NCBI GenBank assembly: GCA_902782785.1 | Contig: CACZOH010000058.1 | Coordinates: 1 to 29,976 of the forward strand | Source of the DNA: an uncultured Ruminococcus sp. | GTDB taxonomy: Bacteria > Bacillota > Clostridia > Oscillospirales > CAG-272 | Reading direction: 5' to 3' | DNA: 29,976 nucleotides | Shown here: piece after piece, positions 16,046 through 23,969 of the stretch | Layout: each line of letters opens with the position of its first letter | Numbering within the stretch: the first letter of the stretch is position 1 | Made by a program: the position numbers and the translations under genes | The notes under the pieces: generated by a model | Seen by the model: the letters and a program-made list of their open reading frames with translations, nothing else | The model's database searches: none | Told to the model about the DNA's origin: nothing

Positions 16046-17224
16046 ACGAAAAAATACAAAATCCTGACGCTTGCGACTTTTCTGTTATACGTCACGTACG
16101 TGGCCGCAAAAAACATATACGCGACGGAAATAATAGAGATCGTGCGTCATTTCGGCGTTTCAAAAAGCGACGCGAGCCTGGCGACGTCATTTTCATTCGT
16201 CGGATACGCTCTTTGTCAGCTCCTGTTCGTTAAGATAATCGGGAAAATAAACATAAAAAGGTATCTTTTGATCATTTCCCCGATAAGTACCGCGCTGTTC
16301 GCCGCCGTGCCGTTCTGCACGGCGATATGGCAGACGTGGATAATCTTAGGTGTTGAGGGCGCGATGCTCGCCGGCGTTTTTCCCGCGTGTCTGCTCGTCA
16401 TAAGCGAATATCTGCCGGACAGTCTCATACTTCCGGCAAACAAAGCGATGGGCGCGGCTTACGCGCTGTCGCACGCCCTGAACTACTTTTTCTCGTCGCT
16501 TTTCATCAAAACAGCGGACTGGACCGTCGGATTTTACGTTTTTCCCGCGCTTTATCTGTTGTCTGCAATTTTCTTCTGCGTGGCGCTTACAAAATGCGAA
16601 CGCCGTGTAAGAGAGAAAAAAGAGACGAACGAGACCAAAAAGGAACACGGGAAAAGAGTGTTCGTCTATCTGTTCATAGCCGGTATGATAGGACTGCTTG
16701 TGAATATGATATTCTACGCGGTATCGAACTGGGTGCCTAACCTGCTGAACGAGGCTTTCGGGCTCTCTCCCGCTCTGTCGGTGCTCATTTCCCTCTCCAT
16801 CCCCGTCACGGGCGCGGTCGGCTGTTTCGTCTGTCTTACTCTTTCCGGTAAATTCGGATTCTGGAAAACAACCGTATTGCTCTCCGCCGTATCGGCTCTG
16901 CTCTGCGCTGTGCTTGCGGGAGTTTACGGGTCCGTATTCGCCGTCACCGTCTCGCTTGTTATAATACTGTTGTTTATCGTCCGCGGATCAGCGCATACCG
17001 TAGGCTTTCAGGTCCCGGTCGAGGCGAGGAACATAGTCGCGCCGGCAAGCGCGGCAACGGTGATAAACATTTTCGGCTGCGTCGGCGCGGCGGCGGGACC
17101 TCCGTTATTCGGTGCGCTGATAGACGGCTCCGGCGGTTACACGGTATTTTTCATCATTGCGGCGTCATTGTCAGCGATACTCGCGGTATTTACGGTCATA
17201 GGATACAAAAAAATCTCATTTTAG
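16046..17224 (+). CDS. MFS transporter, apparent non-canonical ACG start
   Basis: A major-facilitator protein of about 392 residues with some 12 hydrophobic segments split by a charged central loop (KCERRVREKKETNETKKEHGK, about residues 189-208). The first standard start, GTG at 16100, would cut into transmembrane helix 1. Reading in frame from an ACG at 16046 adds KKYKILTLATFLLYVTY and restores a whole helix. GAGG at 16036-16039 lies 6 nt before that ACG, where a start codon is expected. The gene may have a T-to-C change in the start codon, or translation may begin at 16100 or at a CTG between. It probably imports the substrate of the kinase and isomerase. Confidence 0.75.
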   Translation, partial: TKKYKILTLATFLLYVTYVAAKNIYATEIIEIVRHFGVSKSDASLATSFSFVGYALCQLLFVKIIGKINIKRYLLIISPISTALFAAVPFCTAIWQTWIILGVEGAMLAGVFPACLLVISEYLPDSLILPANKAMGAAYALSHALNYFFSSLFIKTADWTVGFYVFPALYLLSAIFFCVALTKCERRVREKKETNETKKEHGKRVFVYLFIAGMIGLLVNMIFYAVSNWVPNLLNEAFGLSPALSVLISLSIPVTGAVGCFVCLTLSGKFGFWKTTVLLSAVSALLCAVLAGVYGSVFAVTVSLVIILLFIVRGSAHTVGFQVPVEARNIVAPASAATVINIFGCVGAAAGPPLFGALIDGSGGYTVFFIIAASLSAILAVFTVIGYKKISF

Positions 17225-17234
17225 GAGAAAAGAT

Positions 17235-18311
17235 ATGTCGGTACAGGATTTCTTCTATTCAAACTGGGCCCTCGTACTTATACTTACTTCGATGTTCATA
17301 ATGACGGTAACAACGGTACATCTGTCAAAACGCATCGTTATCAGACTGTTTCTGATAATCATGCTTCTGGCGGCGCTTTCCGTTGCGTCATATATTGAGG
17401 TCGGACTCGGAAACGGCAGTACGTGGAACGAATGGCGCGCGATACTCACCGCTTTCAAATATACGACGCCGTCGCTTATACTTGCGATCACGACCACGAT
17501 AATAATGAACGCAAAGATACATATAAAAGCCATGCTGTTCATCCCCGCCGCGATAAACGGCGTATTGAGCTTTGTTTCCATACCGACGCACATCGTATTC
17601 TTCTTTGACAAGGAAGCCAATGCCTTTCACAGAGGAGCTCTGGGTTATATCCCGTTCATAGTATGCGGCATATACACCTTCTTCGTGGTCTTCTTTCTTA
17701 TCAAACAGAGCACAAAAACACTTGAGGACATACTGCCCATATCTTTTCTCGCGATCGCCAGCACGGCGAGCATTATCCTGCCTCTTATATGGCTGTTCGA
17801 ATTTGAAAGATGGTTCTGCGTATCCATAGCGATATTGCTGTTCACGTATTACGTGTATATAATGCAGCAGCAAACGAAAAAGGACGCGCTGACGGGACTT
17901 CTCAACAGACAGTCGTACTACTCCGATCTTGAGAAATCGGAGCACGATATAACCGCGGTCGTATCGCTTGACATGAACGGACTGAAGACGACGAACGACA
18001 GATACGGTCACGACGCGGGTGATAAAGCGCTGACGACTCTCGCAAACTGCTTCAGGCAGGCGGCGCACACGGGCCAGCGCGTTTACCGCGTCGGCGGCGA
18101 CGAATTCATGATACTCTGCATAAGAGAGGACAAAAAAAACGTCGAGGAGCTTGTGGAAAGGATAAGAGCCAACGTGGGAAAAACGTACTATACCTGCTCC
18201 GTCGGATTCTGTATGTGTGAAAAAGGCGTTCCGATCGAAGAAACGATAAGGATCTCCGACGAGCGTATGTACGCCGAAAAGGCGGAGTATTACAGACTGC
18301 TGAACAAATAA
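17235..18311 (+). CDS. Membrane-bound diguanylate cyclase (GGDEF)
   Basis: The 358-residue protein has about six to seven hydrophobic helices over residues 8-210, followed by a GGDEF domain (about 215-355). KKDALTGLLNRQSYYSDL opens the domain, SLDMNGLKTTNDRYGHDAGD is the metal and nucleotide-binding stretch, and RVGGDEF has an intact active-site motif at 287-291, so c-di-GMP synthesis is expected. The RxxD inhibitory site normally found just upstream is absent, so product inhibition through that site is unlikely. No EAL or HD-GYP partner is in the window. It begins 10 bp after the MFS gene and ends at a terminator, so it is probably the last gene of the carbohydrate operon. Confidence 0.9.
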   Translation: MSVQDFFYSNWALVLILTSMFIMTVTTVHLSKRIVIRLFLIIMLLAALSVASYIEVGLGNGSTWNEWRAILTAFKYTTPSLILAITTTIIMNAKIHIKAMLFIPAAINGVLSFVSIPTHIVFFFDKEANAFHRGALGYIPFIVCGIYTFFVVFFLIKQSTKTLEDILPISFLAIASTASIILPLIWLFEFERWFCVSIAILLFTYYVYIMQQQTKKDALTGLLNRQSYYSDLEKSEHDITAVVSLDMNGLKTTNDRYGHDAGDKALTTLANCFRQAAHTGQRVYRVGGDEFMILCIREDKKNVEELVERIRANVGKTYYTCSVGFCMCEKGVPIEETIRISDERMYAEKAEYYRLLNK

Positions 18312-18320
18312 AAAAAACAA

Positions 18321-18348
18321 GGTGCCGGACTGATCGGCACCTTTTTTT
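18321..18348. terminator. Bidirectional terminator between the GGDEF gene and the second FGGY kinase gene
   Basis: GGTGCCG (18321-18327) pairs with CGGCACC (18335-18341), followed by seven Ts on the plus strand. An A-rich run upstream gives a T-run on the minus strand. It lies directly between the two convergent stop codons. Confidence 0.88.
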
Positions 18349-19898
18349 CACCGTCTGATCGCCTTGACCGCAGAGAGACCTTTTTCGTAGTTTTCCATGT
18401 ATTTACGGTACCCGGAAACTCCTTTTTCATCCGGGTAAAGCGTCGTTATCTTCTCCTTTGAGAATACGCGTTTATCGAGCCATTCGGAAAGCGGAAGACC
18501 TCCGCCGTCCGTCATATACGCGGCGAGCAGCGCCATTCCGTACGCCCCGCCCTCAGCGGCTGACGTCATTACCGAAACGGGGGTATCGAGGGCGTCCGCC
18601 AGTATTTTCTGCGCCACGCCTGGGATCTTGAAAAGTCCTCCGTGCGCGAATATCATACCGGGTCTTATCCCTTCGTTCTCCTCTAAGATCCTCATACCAT
18701 AGACGACCGGCGCGAAGACAGAGGAGATCTGCGACCTGAACAGATTTGCAAGGTTAAGCTCGCCTTCAAAGCCTCTGTAAACGAGCGGGAAGCCGTTTTC
18801 GATATTCACTATGGGTTCCGCCGATAAACAGTTATACGACGTAACGCCGCCGCAGTCCGCTTCCGCGTTTTTCGTATTGTTGTAAAGCTTTCCGTAAAGT
18901 TCGGTCTTATCAAGCTTTACGCCGCACATATCCGCAAATTCGGAGAACAAAGACACCCACCGGTCGATCTCGGAGCAGCCGTTATTGCTGTGTATCAGCG
19001 CGACGTCAAGACCGTCCGGCGTTTTCAGCACGTCCGCTTCTCTGTAAACGCGTGAAAGAGGCTTGTCAGTCACGAGCTGCGCGAAAACGGACGTTCCCGC
19101 GGAAATGTTGCCCGTGCCGGCTTTTACGGAATTTGTCGCGACCATTCCCGTTCCGGCGTCGCCCTCCGGCGCGCAGACGGGGACGCCCGCTTCAAGCGTT
19201 CCCGAGGGATCGAGGAATCTCGCGCCCGCCTCGGTAAGATAAGCGCCCTTATGTCCCGCGGGACGCACGGCGGGAAGAAGGTCTTTTATCCTCAGTTTAT
19301 ATCCCATAGACGCGGCGATACCGTCAAATTCCGCCGTCATTTCTTTATCATAACAGCCGTCCGACACCGGGAACATTCCCGACGCCTCGCACATACCGAC
19401 CTCGTTTTTGCCCGTCAAAAGCATATGTATATAGCCCGAAAGCGTAGTGAGATATGCGATTTTTGATACGTGCTCTTCTCCGTCAAGCATCGACTGATAA
19501 AGATTCGATACGCTCCATCTCTGCGGGATATGGAAATTGAAACGGCGCGTAAGCTCGTCAGACGCCTGTTTCGATTTTGCGTTCCTCCAGGTGCGGAAAG
19601 GCGTGAGCAATTCAAGATCTTTGTCAAAAACGAGATAGCCGTGCATCATGGCGGAAACGCCTATCGCGTCTGCCCTTTTCAGCTTTTTTCCCGTTTTATC
19701 AAAGTAATCGCGCGCAAGCGCCGCGTAGCTTGACTGCAAGCCCTCCTTCACCTGCCGGAGCGGGTAGGTGAAATAACCGTTCTCAAACCTGTTCTCCCAG
19801 TTATAACCTCCGCTTGCGATCACCTTGTAATTTTCATCGAGCAGAACAGATTTTATACGCGTTGAGCCTAATTCCATGCCTAAAAACAAACCTTCCAT
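18348..19898 (-). CDS. FGGY-family carbohydrate kinase (second copy, unrelated subgroup)
   Basis: A 516-residue sugar kinase with LFLGMELGSTRIKSVLLDENY as the N-terminal phosphate-binding loop. DAIGVSAMMHGYLVFD is near residue 96, EGDAGTGMVATNSVKAGTGNISAGTSVFAQL is the central region, and AEGGAYGMALLAAY is near the C-terminus. The glycine-rich ATP site (IFAHGGLFKIPGVAQKI) is intact. It is longer and clearly different from the kinase at 13472, closer in layout to ribulo- or xylulokinases, but the substrate is not certain. It is monocistronic, preceded by GGAGGT, and diverges from the hydrolase genes through a shared promoter region. Confidence 0.88.
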   Translation of the reverse strand: MEGLFLGMELGSTRIKSVLLDENYKVIASGGYNWENRFENGYFTYPLRQVKEGLQSSYAALARDYFDKTGKKLKRADAIGVSAMMHGYLVFDKDLELLTPFRTWRNAKSKQASDELTRRFNFHIPQRWSVSNLYQSMLDGEEHVSKIAYLTTLSGYIHMLLTGKNEVGMCEASGMFPVSDGCYDKEMTAEFDGIAASMGYKLRIKDLLPAVRPAGHKGAYLTEAGARFLDPSGTLEAGVPVCAPEGDAGTGMVATNSVKAGTGNISAGTSVFAQLVTDKPLSRVYREADVLKTPDGLDVALIHSNNGCSEIDRWVSLFSEFADMCGVKLDKTELYGKLYNNTKNAEADCGGVTSYNCLSAEPIVNIENGFPLVYRGFEGELNLANLFRSQISSVFAPVVYGMRILEENEGIRPGMIFAHGGLFKIPGVAQKILADALDTPVSVMTSAAEGGAYGMALLAAYMTDGGGLPLSEWLDKRVFSKEKITTLYPDEKGVSGYRKYMENYEKGLSAVKAIRR

Positions 19899-19920
19899 AA
19901 CTACCTCCGATACTGTTTGA

Positions 19921-19949
19921 ATTATAGCATATATAATGAATTATGTCAA
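19921..19949 (-). promoter_or_regulatory. Sigma-A promoter of the second FGGY kinase gene
   Basis: TTGACA (19949-19944) and TATAAT (19926-19921) on the minus strand are 17 bp apart, a full consensus match. Its -35 box lies only 3 bp from the -35 box of the divergent promoter. Confidence 0.86.
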
Positions 19950-19952
19950 GTC

Positions 19953-19981
19953 TTGACAAATCTTAAAAATGGTATTATAAT
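19953..19981 (+). promoter_or_regulatory. Sigma-A promoter of the hydrolase-esterase pair
   Basis: TTGACA (19953-19958) and TATAAT (19976-19981) are 17 bp apart, a full consensus match. Together with the divergent -35 box it forms the palindrome TGTCAAG-T-CTTGACA at 19944-19958. Confidence 0.86.
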
Positions 19982-20005
19982 GAAGAAAAAAAAAGAGAGC
20001 TGAAT

Positions 20006-20866
20006 ATGAAATCTTTTGACGGAAAAGAACTGTATACGCAGCTGTGGGACGACGTTGAAAATCCTAAAGGCGTCGTACAGCTCTGCCACGGTATGGCGGA
20101 GTATTTGAAGCGCTACGATGATTTTGCAAAGTTTTTGAATAAGAACGGATATATCGTTTTCGGCGACGACCACAGAAGCTACGGCAGAACGGACAACAAC
20201 GCGGGCATCTGCGACGGCGAGTACGTGGGCGATACGGTAAAGGATCTGCTTTTCATAAACGATTATCTGAAAGAAAAATACAAGGGTCTGCCCGTCGTAT
20301 TTTTCGGTCACAGCTACGGGAGTTGTCTCGGACAGAGGTTCGTGCAGTTCGACACGGGTATAAAATGCTGCGTTTTAACCGGCGTTCTCACGGTACCGCA
20401 TTATATTGCGCGCGTAGGTCAGGGCATTATGGCGCCCGTAAAGGCGATAGCGCCCAAGGCAAAATTCGGTATTTCGGGCAAGAAGTTCGAGGATGAAGCC
20501 GAGGAGCCGAATTCGTGGCTGACAAAGGACGTTGAAATACGCCGCGCGTACAACAGCGATCCGTTATCCGGCGGCAAATCCTCCGTTAAATACTACTACG
20601 GCTTTATGAAGCTGATGGCGGACGCCGCCGCGCCGAAGAACATGAGGGCGATAAAGGGCGGTCTTCCGATAGGTATCTTCTGCGGCAAGGACGACAGCGT
20701 CGGCAGTTTCGGCAAGGGACCGGCGACGGTTTACAACAGATACAAAAAATACGGCAAAAACGCGTATCTCAAGCTTTACGAAAACGACCGTCACGAGATA
20801 CTGAACGAGCTTGACAGAGATCGCGTCTATAACGATATACTTGAATTCATAAACAAGTCGATATAA
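20006..20866 (+). CDS. Alpha/beta hydrolase, monoacylglycerol-lipase/serine-aminopeptidase type
   Basis: A 286-residue cytosolic hydrolase. VVQLCHGMAEYLKRYDDFAKF opens it, as in the Hydrolase_4 (lysophospholipase/monoglyceride lipase) group; GHSYGS at 101-106 holds the nucleophile Ser103. The acid is likely Asp228 or Asp229 in GKDDSVG, and the base His263 in DRHE. There is no signal peptide. The substrate may be a lipid or carbohydrate ester. It is the first gene of a two-gene plus-strand unit with the GxDLY/SGNH esterase 18 bp downstream. Its promoter is interlocked with that of the divergent sugar kinase. Confidence 0.88.
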   Translation: MKSFDGKELYTQLWDDVENPKGVVQLCHGMAEYLKRYDDFAKFLNKNGYIVFGDDHRSYGRTDNNAGICDGEYVGDTVKDLLFINDYLKEKYKGLPVVFFGHSYGSCLGQRFVQFDTGIKCCVLTGVLTVPHYIARVGQGIMAPVKAIAPKAKFGISGKKFEDEAEEPNSWLTKDVEIRRAYNSDPLSGGKSSVKYYYGFMKLMADAAAPKNMRAIKGGLPIGIFCGKDDSVGSFGKGPATVYNRYKKYGKNAYLKLYENDRHEILNELDRDRVYNDILEFINKSI

Positions 20867-20884
20867 AACGGGAGCGCGGAAAAA

Positions 20885-21988
20885 GTGAAAATTGAAGAAA
20901 TATATCCGGATTTCAGGGAAAAGAGCCTTACCCTTACCGACGGGCAGAAGCTCTATAGGATACCGGATGAGAATTTTGATCTGTACGGCGTTTTTTACGA
21001 TACCGCGGCGGGGCGTTTTCTCCGTATGCCGGGAAGCGTCGCGGAAAAGGTAAGCCCGAACGTCGCGCTGCTCAACGGTTATCCCGCGGGCGGCAGGATA
21101 AGATTTTCCACGGACGCGGACAGGATGTCCGTTACCGTGAGCTTCGATCAGTCGGCGGTATACTGCCACATGACGGCGCTCGGAAGCGGCGGTTTTCTTT
21201 TGCTTGAAGAAAAAGAAGGAGAAGACGGGAGGATATCCTACAGGCTTGCGGCGCATTTTATCCCGGGTCATTACGCAAACGCGGCCGAGGCGAGCGGTCC
21301 GCACGGATATTCCGTTGAAAAATATCTTGCGGGCGGCGGTATGAAAAACTACATACTTTATATGCCGACGTACAACGACGTTCGCGAGCTTGTGCTCGGT
21401 TTTCCCGATGCCGCGCGTATCGGGCACGGACTGAAATACAGAGAGGACGTGAAGCCGATACTTTATTACGGCTCGTCCATAACGGAAGGCGGCTGCAGCT
21501 CGCGTCCTGATCTGCCGTATCAATGCTTTGTCTCAAGGTGGACGAACACGGATTTCATAAATCTCGGCTTTTCCGGAAGCGCGCTCGCGGAGGACGCGAT
21601 GGCGGAATATCTCGCTTCGCTCGATCCGTCCGTTTTCGTCTGCGATTACGACCATAACGCGCCGAACGCCGGGCATTTGCGCAACACGCACGGAAAGCTT
21701 TTCAAAACCTTCCGTAAAAAACACCCCGATACTCCCGTGATCTTTATGTCAAAACCGGATTTTGACAACGACCCGACCGCTCCCGAACGCCGCGCCGTTG
21801 TAAAGGACACGTATGACAAAGCCGTATCGGAAAATGATAAAAACGTGTATTTCATAGACGGAGAAACGCTTTTCGGAAAAACGGACAGGGAATGCTGTAC
21901 GGTCGACGGAACGCATCCGAACGACATAGGCTTTCTGCGTATGGCGGAGGCGGTTTTTGCAAAGCTTAAGGAAACCGGGATACTGTAA
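20885..21988 (+). CDS. GxDLY-domain SGNH esterase
   Basis: A 367-residue protein starting at GTG. The N-terminal part (about 15-170) is a beta-rich domain whose NFDLYGVFYDT and RFLRMP match the GxDLY domain. The C-terminal part is an SGNH/GDSL hydrolase of the Lipase_GDSL_3 type: block I YYGSSITEGGC (Ser198), block II NLGFSGSA, block III DYDHNAPN (Asn) and block V DGTHPND (Asp341, His344). All catalytic positions are present. Known members of this group act mainly as carbohydrate or acyl esterases. There is no clear signal peptide, so it probably works in the cytosol on imported esters with the hydrolase upstream. Confidence 0.86.
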   Translation: MKIEEIYPDFREKSLTLTDGQKLYRIPDENFDLYGVFYDTAAGRFLRMPGSVAEKVSPNVALLNGYPAGGRIRFSTDADRMSVTVSFDQSAVYCHMTALGSGGFLLLEEKEGEDGRISYRLAAHFIPGHYANAAEASGPHGYSVEKYLAGGGMKNYILYMPTYNDVRELVLGFPDAARIGHGLKYREDVKPILYYGSSITEGGCSSRPDLPYQCFVSRWTNTDFINLGFSGSALAEDAMAEYLASLDPSVFVCDYDHNAPNAGHLRNTHGKLFKTFRKKHPDTPVIFMSKPDFDNDPTAPERRAVVKDTYDKAVSENDKNVYFIDGETLFGKTDRECCTVDGTHPNDIGFLRMAEAVFAKLKETGIL

Positions 21989-22057
21989 TACAGCCGGTCT
22001 ATTTAAAAGGCTTTTATCACCGTCACAAACAAAAACGGCAGCGTATACAAAAAACGC

Positions 22058-22087
22058 ACAGCGGGGGTTATTTCCGCCGCTGTTTTT
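22058..22087. terminator. Bidirectional terminator between the esterase and ANTAR genes
   Basis: ACAGCGG (22058-22064) pairs with CCGCTGT (22077-22083), with inner GG/CC pairs and one mismatch. Five Ts follow on the plus strand and, after 3 nt, six on the minus strand. It separates the convergent esterase gene and the nitrogen operon. Confidence 0.75.
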
Positions 22088-22115
22088 ATGTTGTTTTGAT
22101 TGTTTATCGACGCCC

Positions 22116-22700
22116 TTATCCGTAGGTGTTTATGATCTCCTCGGCGATCTGCCGTTTCGGGACGCAGCGGTCCATAGCCTGTTTTTCTATATACCGGTGC
22201 GCGTCGGGCTCAGTCATTTTCAGCTCGCTTATAAGCAGCCATTTCGCGCGGTTGACGAGCCGTATCTCATTCATTTTTTCTTCAATTGACAGCGTTTTTT
22301 TCTCGGTCTTCCTTATCCTTTCTCTTGCGCTGATAAGCCAGCCGGAGGCAAGCTCGAACGCCGCTTTCGACGTCGGCTTCTGTATCAGAAACACCCCGTG
22401 CTCCGCAAGCCGGTCGAAGGACTGTTCATATTGCTCCGCCTTTGAAACAAAGAGGACTACGGTCTGATAACTGCTTACGGTGTCTATGGCAAAGCAAAGC
22501 CCGGTATCGTCGGGCAGAGGGGAATTTACTATCACAATATCAAAATCGCGCTCGGCTACGGCTCTTTTGGCTGAGCTTACGTTTGAAACGAATTGAACGG
22601 GCGAAAAAACGGGGACGGAAAAGATCATAGGCAAAGCCTGATTGAATTTTTCCGACGCCGAAACGACAAGAACGCTGTATACTTGTTCCTTCAGACTCAA
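22116..22700 (-). CDS. ANTAR-domain RNA-binding antiterminator with degenerate receiver
   Basis: A 194-residue protein with an N-terminal receiver-like domain (about 1-125) and a C-terminal ANTAR domain (about 138-194: KMNEIRLVNRAKWLLISEL and PKRQIAEEII). ANTAR proteins such as EutV, NasR and AmiR bind hairpins with hexanucleotide loops and stop terminators from forming. The phospho-acceptor Asp is replaced by Asn59 (IVIVNSPLPDDTG), and the usual acidic pair after strand 1 is Ser14-Ala15; Lys108 remains. Phosphorylation is thus unlikely. It begins with TTG, preceded by AAGGAGG, 33 bp after glnA, as the last gene of the glutamate synthase operon. Probable RNA targets lie in the leaders of that operon and of glnN. 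Confidence 0.9.
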   Translation of the reverse strand: MSLKEQVYSVLVVSASEKFNQALPMIFSVPVFSPVQFVSNVSSAKRAVAERDFDIVIVNSPLPDDTGLCFAIDTVSSYQTVVLFVSKAEQYEQSFDRLAEHGVFLIQKPTSKAAFELASGWLISARERIRKTEKKTLSIEEKMNEIRLVNRAKWLLISELKMTEPDAHRYIEKQAMDRCVPKRQIAEEIINTYG

Positions 22701-22733
22701 ACGATCCCCTCCTTTCGCCTTATTTTCATGCGG

Positions 22734-23945
22734 TCAGTCCGCGCAGTATATCTTAAGGATCCTGTCCGGTACGTGCGCTTTAATAAAACCGTCGTTTTTC
22801 GCCGCCGCTTTTGCGAGGGCGAGCGTTTCGGGCAGCTTTTCCAGTCCCGAGACGGCTTTTGCATCGGCTTTGAAAAGGTTGATATTGACGGGCGGTGGAA
22901 GCTCCGATTTCTTTTGGATCCCGTCAAGTCCCGCCCGGATCAAAAGCGCAAACGCGATATACGGATTTGCCGCAGGATCGGGCGAGCGAAGCTCCGCGCG
23001 TCGGAATTCGCTCGAGGCGGCGGGGATACGCACGAGCTGAGAGCGGTTTTCCGCCGACCAGGAGACGAAGCGCGGCGCTTTAAGTCTGCCGAGCCTTTTA
23101 TAAGAATCCCCGGAGGGATCGAGAAAAACCGTCATCGGGACTATCCTGTCAAGCACGCCCGCGATCATATGCGTCAGATTTTCGGACGATCTGTCGGGAC
23201 GGACCGACATATTGATATGAAAGCCGTTGCCGGGTTCGTCCGGAATCGGTTTAGGAGAAAAATCGGCAAACAAGCCGCTGCGGCGCGCCACGGTCCTGAC
23301 GACAGTCTGAAACGTCATAACGTTATCCGCCGCAGTAAGCGCCTCGGTATACCGGAAATCTATCTCGTTCTGTCCGGGACCTTCCTCGTGGTGAGAGCTT
23401 TCCGGGCGGATGCCCATCTGTTCAAGCGTCAGACAGATCTCTCGGCGCACGTTCTCTCCCTTGTCGTCGGGCGCTATATCCATATAACCCGCCGTGTCGT
23501 ACGGAGTTTTTGTGGGCTGATTTTTCTCGTCAAGCTCAAAAAGATAAAATTCCTGCTCGGCGCCGAAAAAGAAGGTATAACCCGCCTTCGCCGCGTCGCC
23601 GACAGCTTTTTGAAGCAGACTTCTCGTGTCGCACTCAAACGGTCTTCCGTCGGGATAGGTGATAGAGCAGAACATACGCACGACCTTCCCGTGCTCCGGG
23701 CGCCACGGCAGCCACGTCAGCGTTTCGGGGTCGGGGTGCAGGAAAAGGTCGGAGTTCGCCTCGTCTCCGAAGCCGGCGACGGCTGACGCGTCAAAGGCGA
23801 CGCCGTAGGCAAACGCACGGTCCAGCTCGTCCGGCATTATGGAAATATTCTTCTGACGTCCGAAAACGTCGCAGAATGCGAGGCGGATGAATTTGACGTC
23901 CTCCTCTGCAACGTACTGCATTACTTCTTCCTTTGAATATTTCAT
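22734..23945 (-). CDS. glnA: GlnA-like glutamine synthetase, short form
   Basis: A type I-like glutamine synthetase that should form glutamine from glutamate, ammonia and ATP. The 403-residue protein has FFGAEQEFYLF (Glu130, Glu132), MDIAPDDKGENVRREI, HHEEGPGQNEIDF, GNGFHINMS, SAENRSQLVRIP and RRAELRSPDPAANPYIAFA, so the metal- and nucleotide-binding motifs are kept. It is about 40 residues shorter than standard GSI-alpha proteins, mainly at the C-terminus, and lacks the adenylylation loop. GGGAGG precedes the chosen ATG at 23945; five more codons are open upstream. It lies after the glutamate synthase genes and before the ANTAR regulator. A role in a related gamma-glutamyl ligation cannot be excluded. 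Confidence 0.88.
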   Translation of the reverse strand: MKYSKEEVMQYVAEEDVKFIRLAFCDVFGRQKNISIMPDELDRAFAYGVAFDASAVAGFGDEANSDLFLHPDPETLTWLPWRPEHGKVVRMFCSITYPDGRPFECDTRSLLQKAVGDAAKAGYTFFFGAEQEFYLFELDEKNQPTKTPYDTAGYMDIAPDDKGENVRREICLTLEQMGIRPESSHHEEGPGQNEIDFRYTEALTAADNVMTFQTVVRTVARRSGLFADFSPKPIPDEPGNGFHINMSVRPDRSSENLTHMIAGVLDRIVPMTVFLDPSGDSYKRLGRLKAPRFVSWSAENRSQLVRIPAASSEFRRAELRSPDPAANPYIAFALLIRAGLDGIQKKSELPPPVNINLFKADAKAVSGLEKLPETLALAKAAAKNDGFIKAHVPDRILKIYCAD

Positions 23946-23969
23946 ATTATCCTCCCGCAATCAGATGTT

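Noticed and set aside
17388..18320. A 310-codon minus-strand open frame opposite the GGDEF gene
   Set aside because: The GGDEF motif and membrane helices fix the coding strand; the antisense frame shows no domain and no ribosome binding site.
20564..21523. A 319-codon minus-strand open frame opposite the hydrolase and esterase genes
   Set aside because: Both plus-strand genes have intact catalytic motifs; the antisense product is Arg-rich and unrecognisable.
22593..23786. A long plus-strand open frame (about 397 codons) opposite the GlnA-like and ANTAR genes
   Set aside because: It lies antisense to a well-supported glutamine synthetase, has an Arg-rich composition typical of shadow frames, and has no family motifs.
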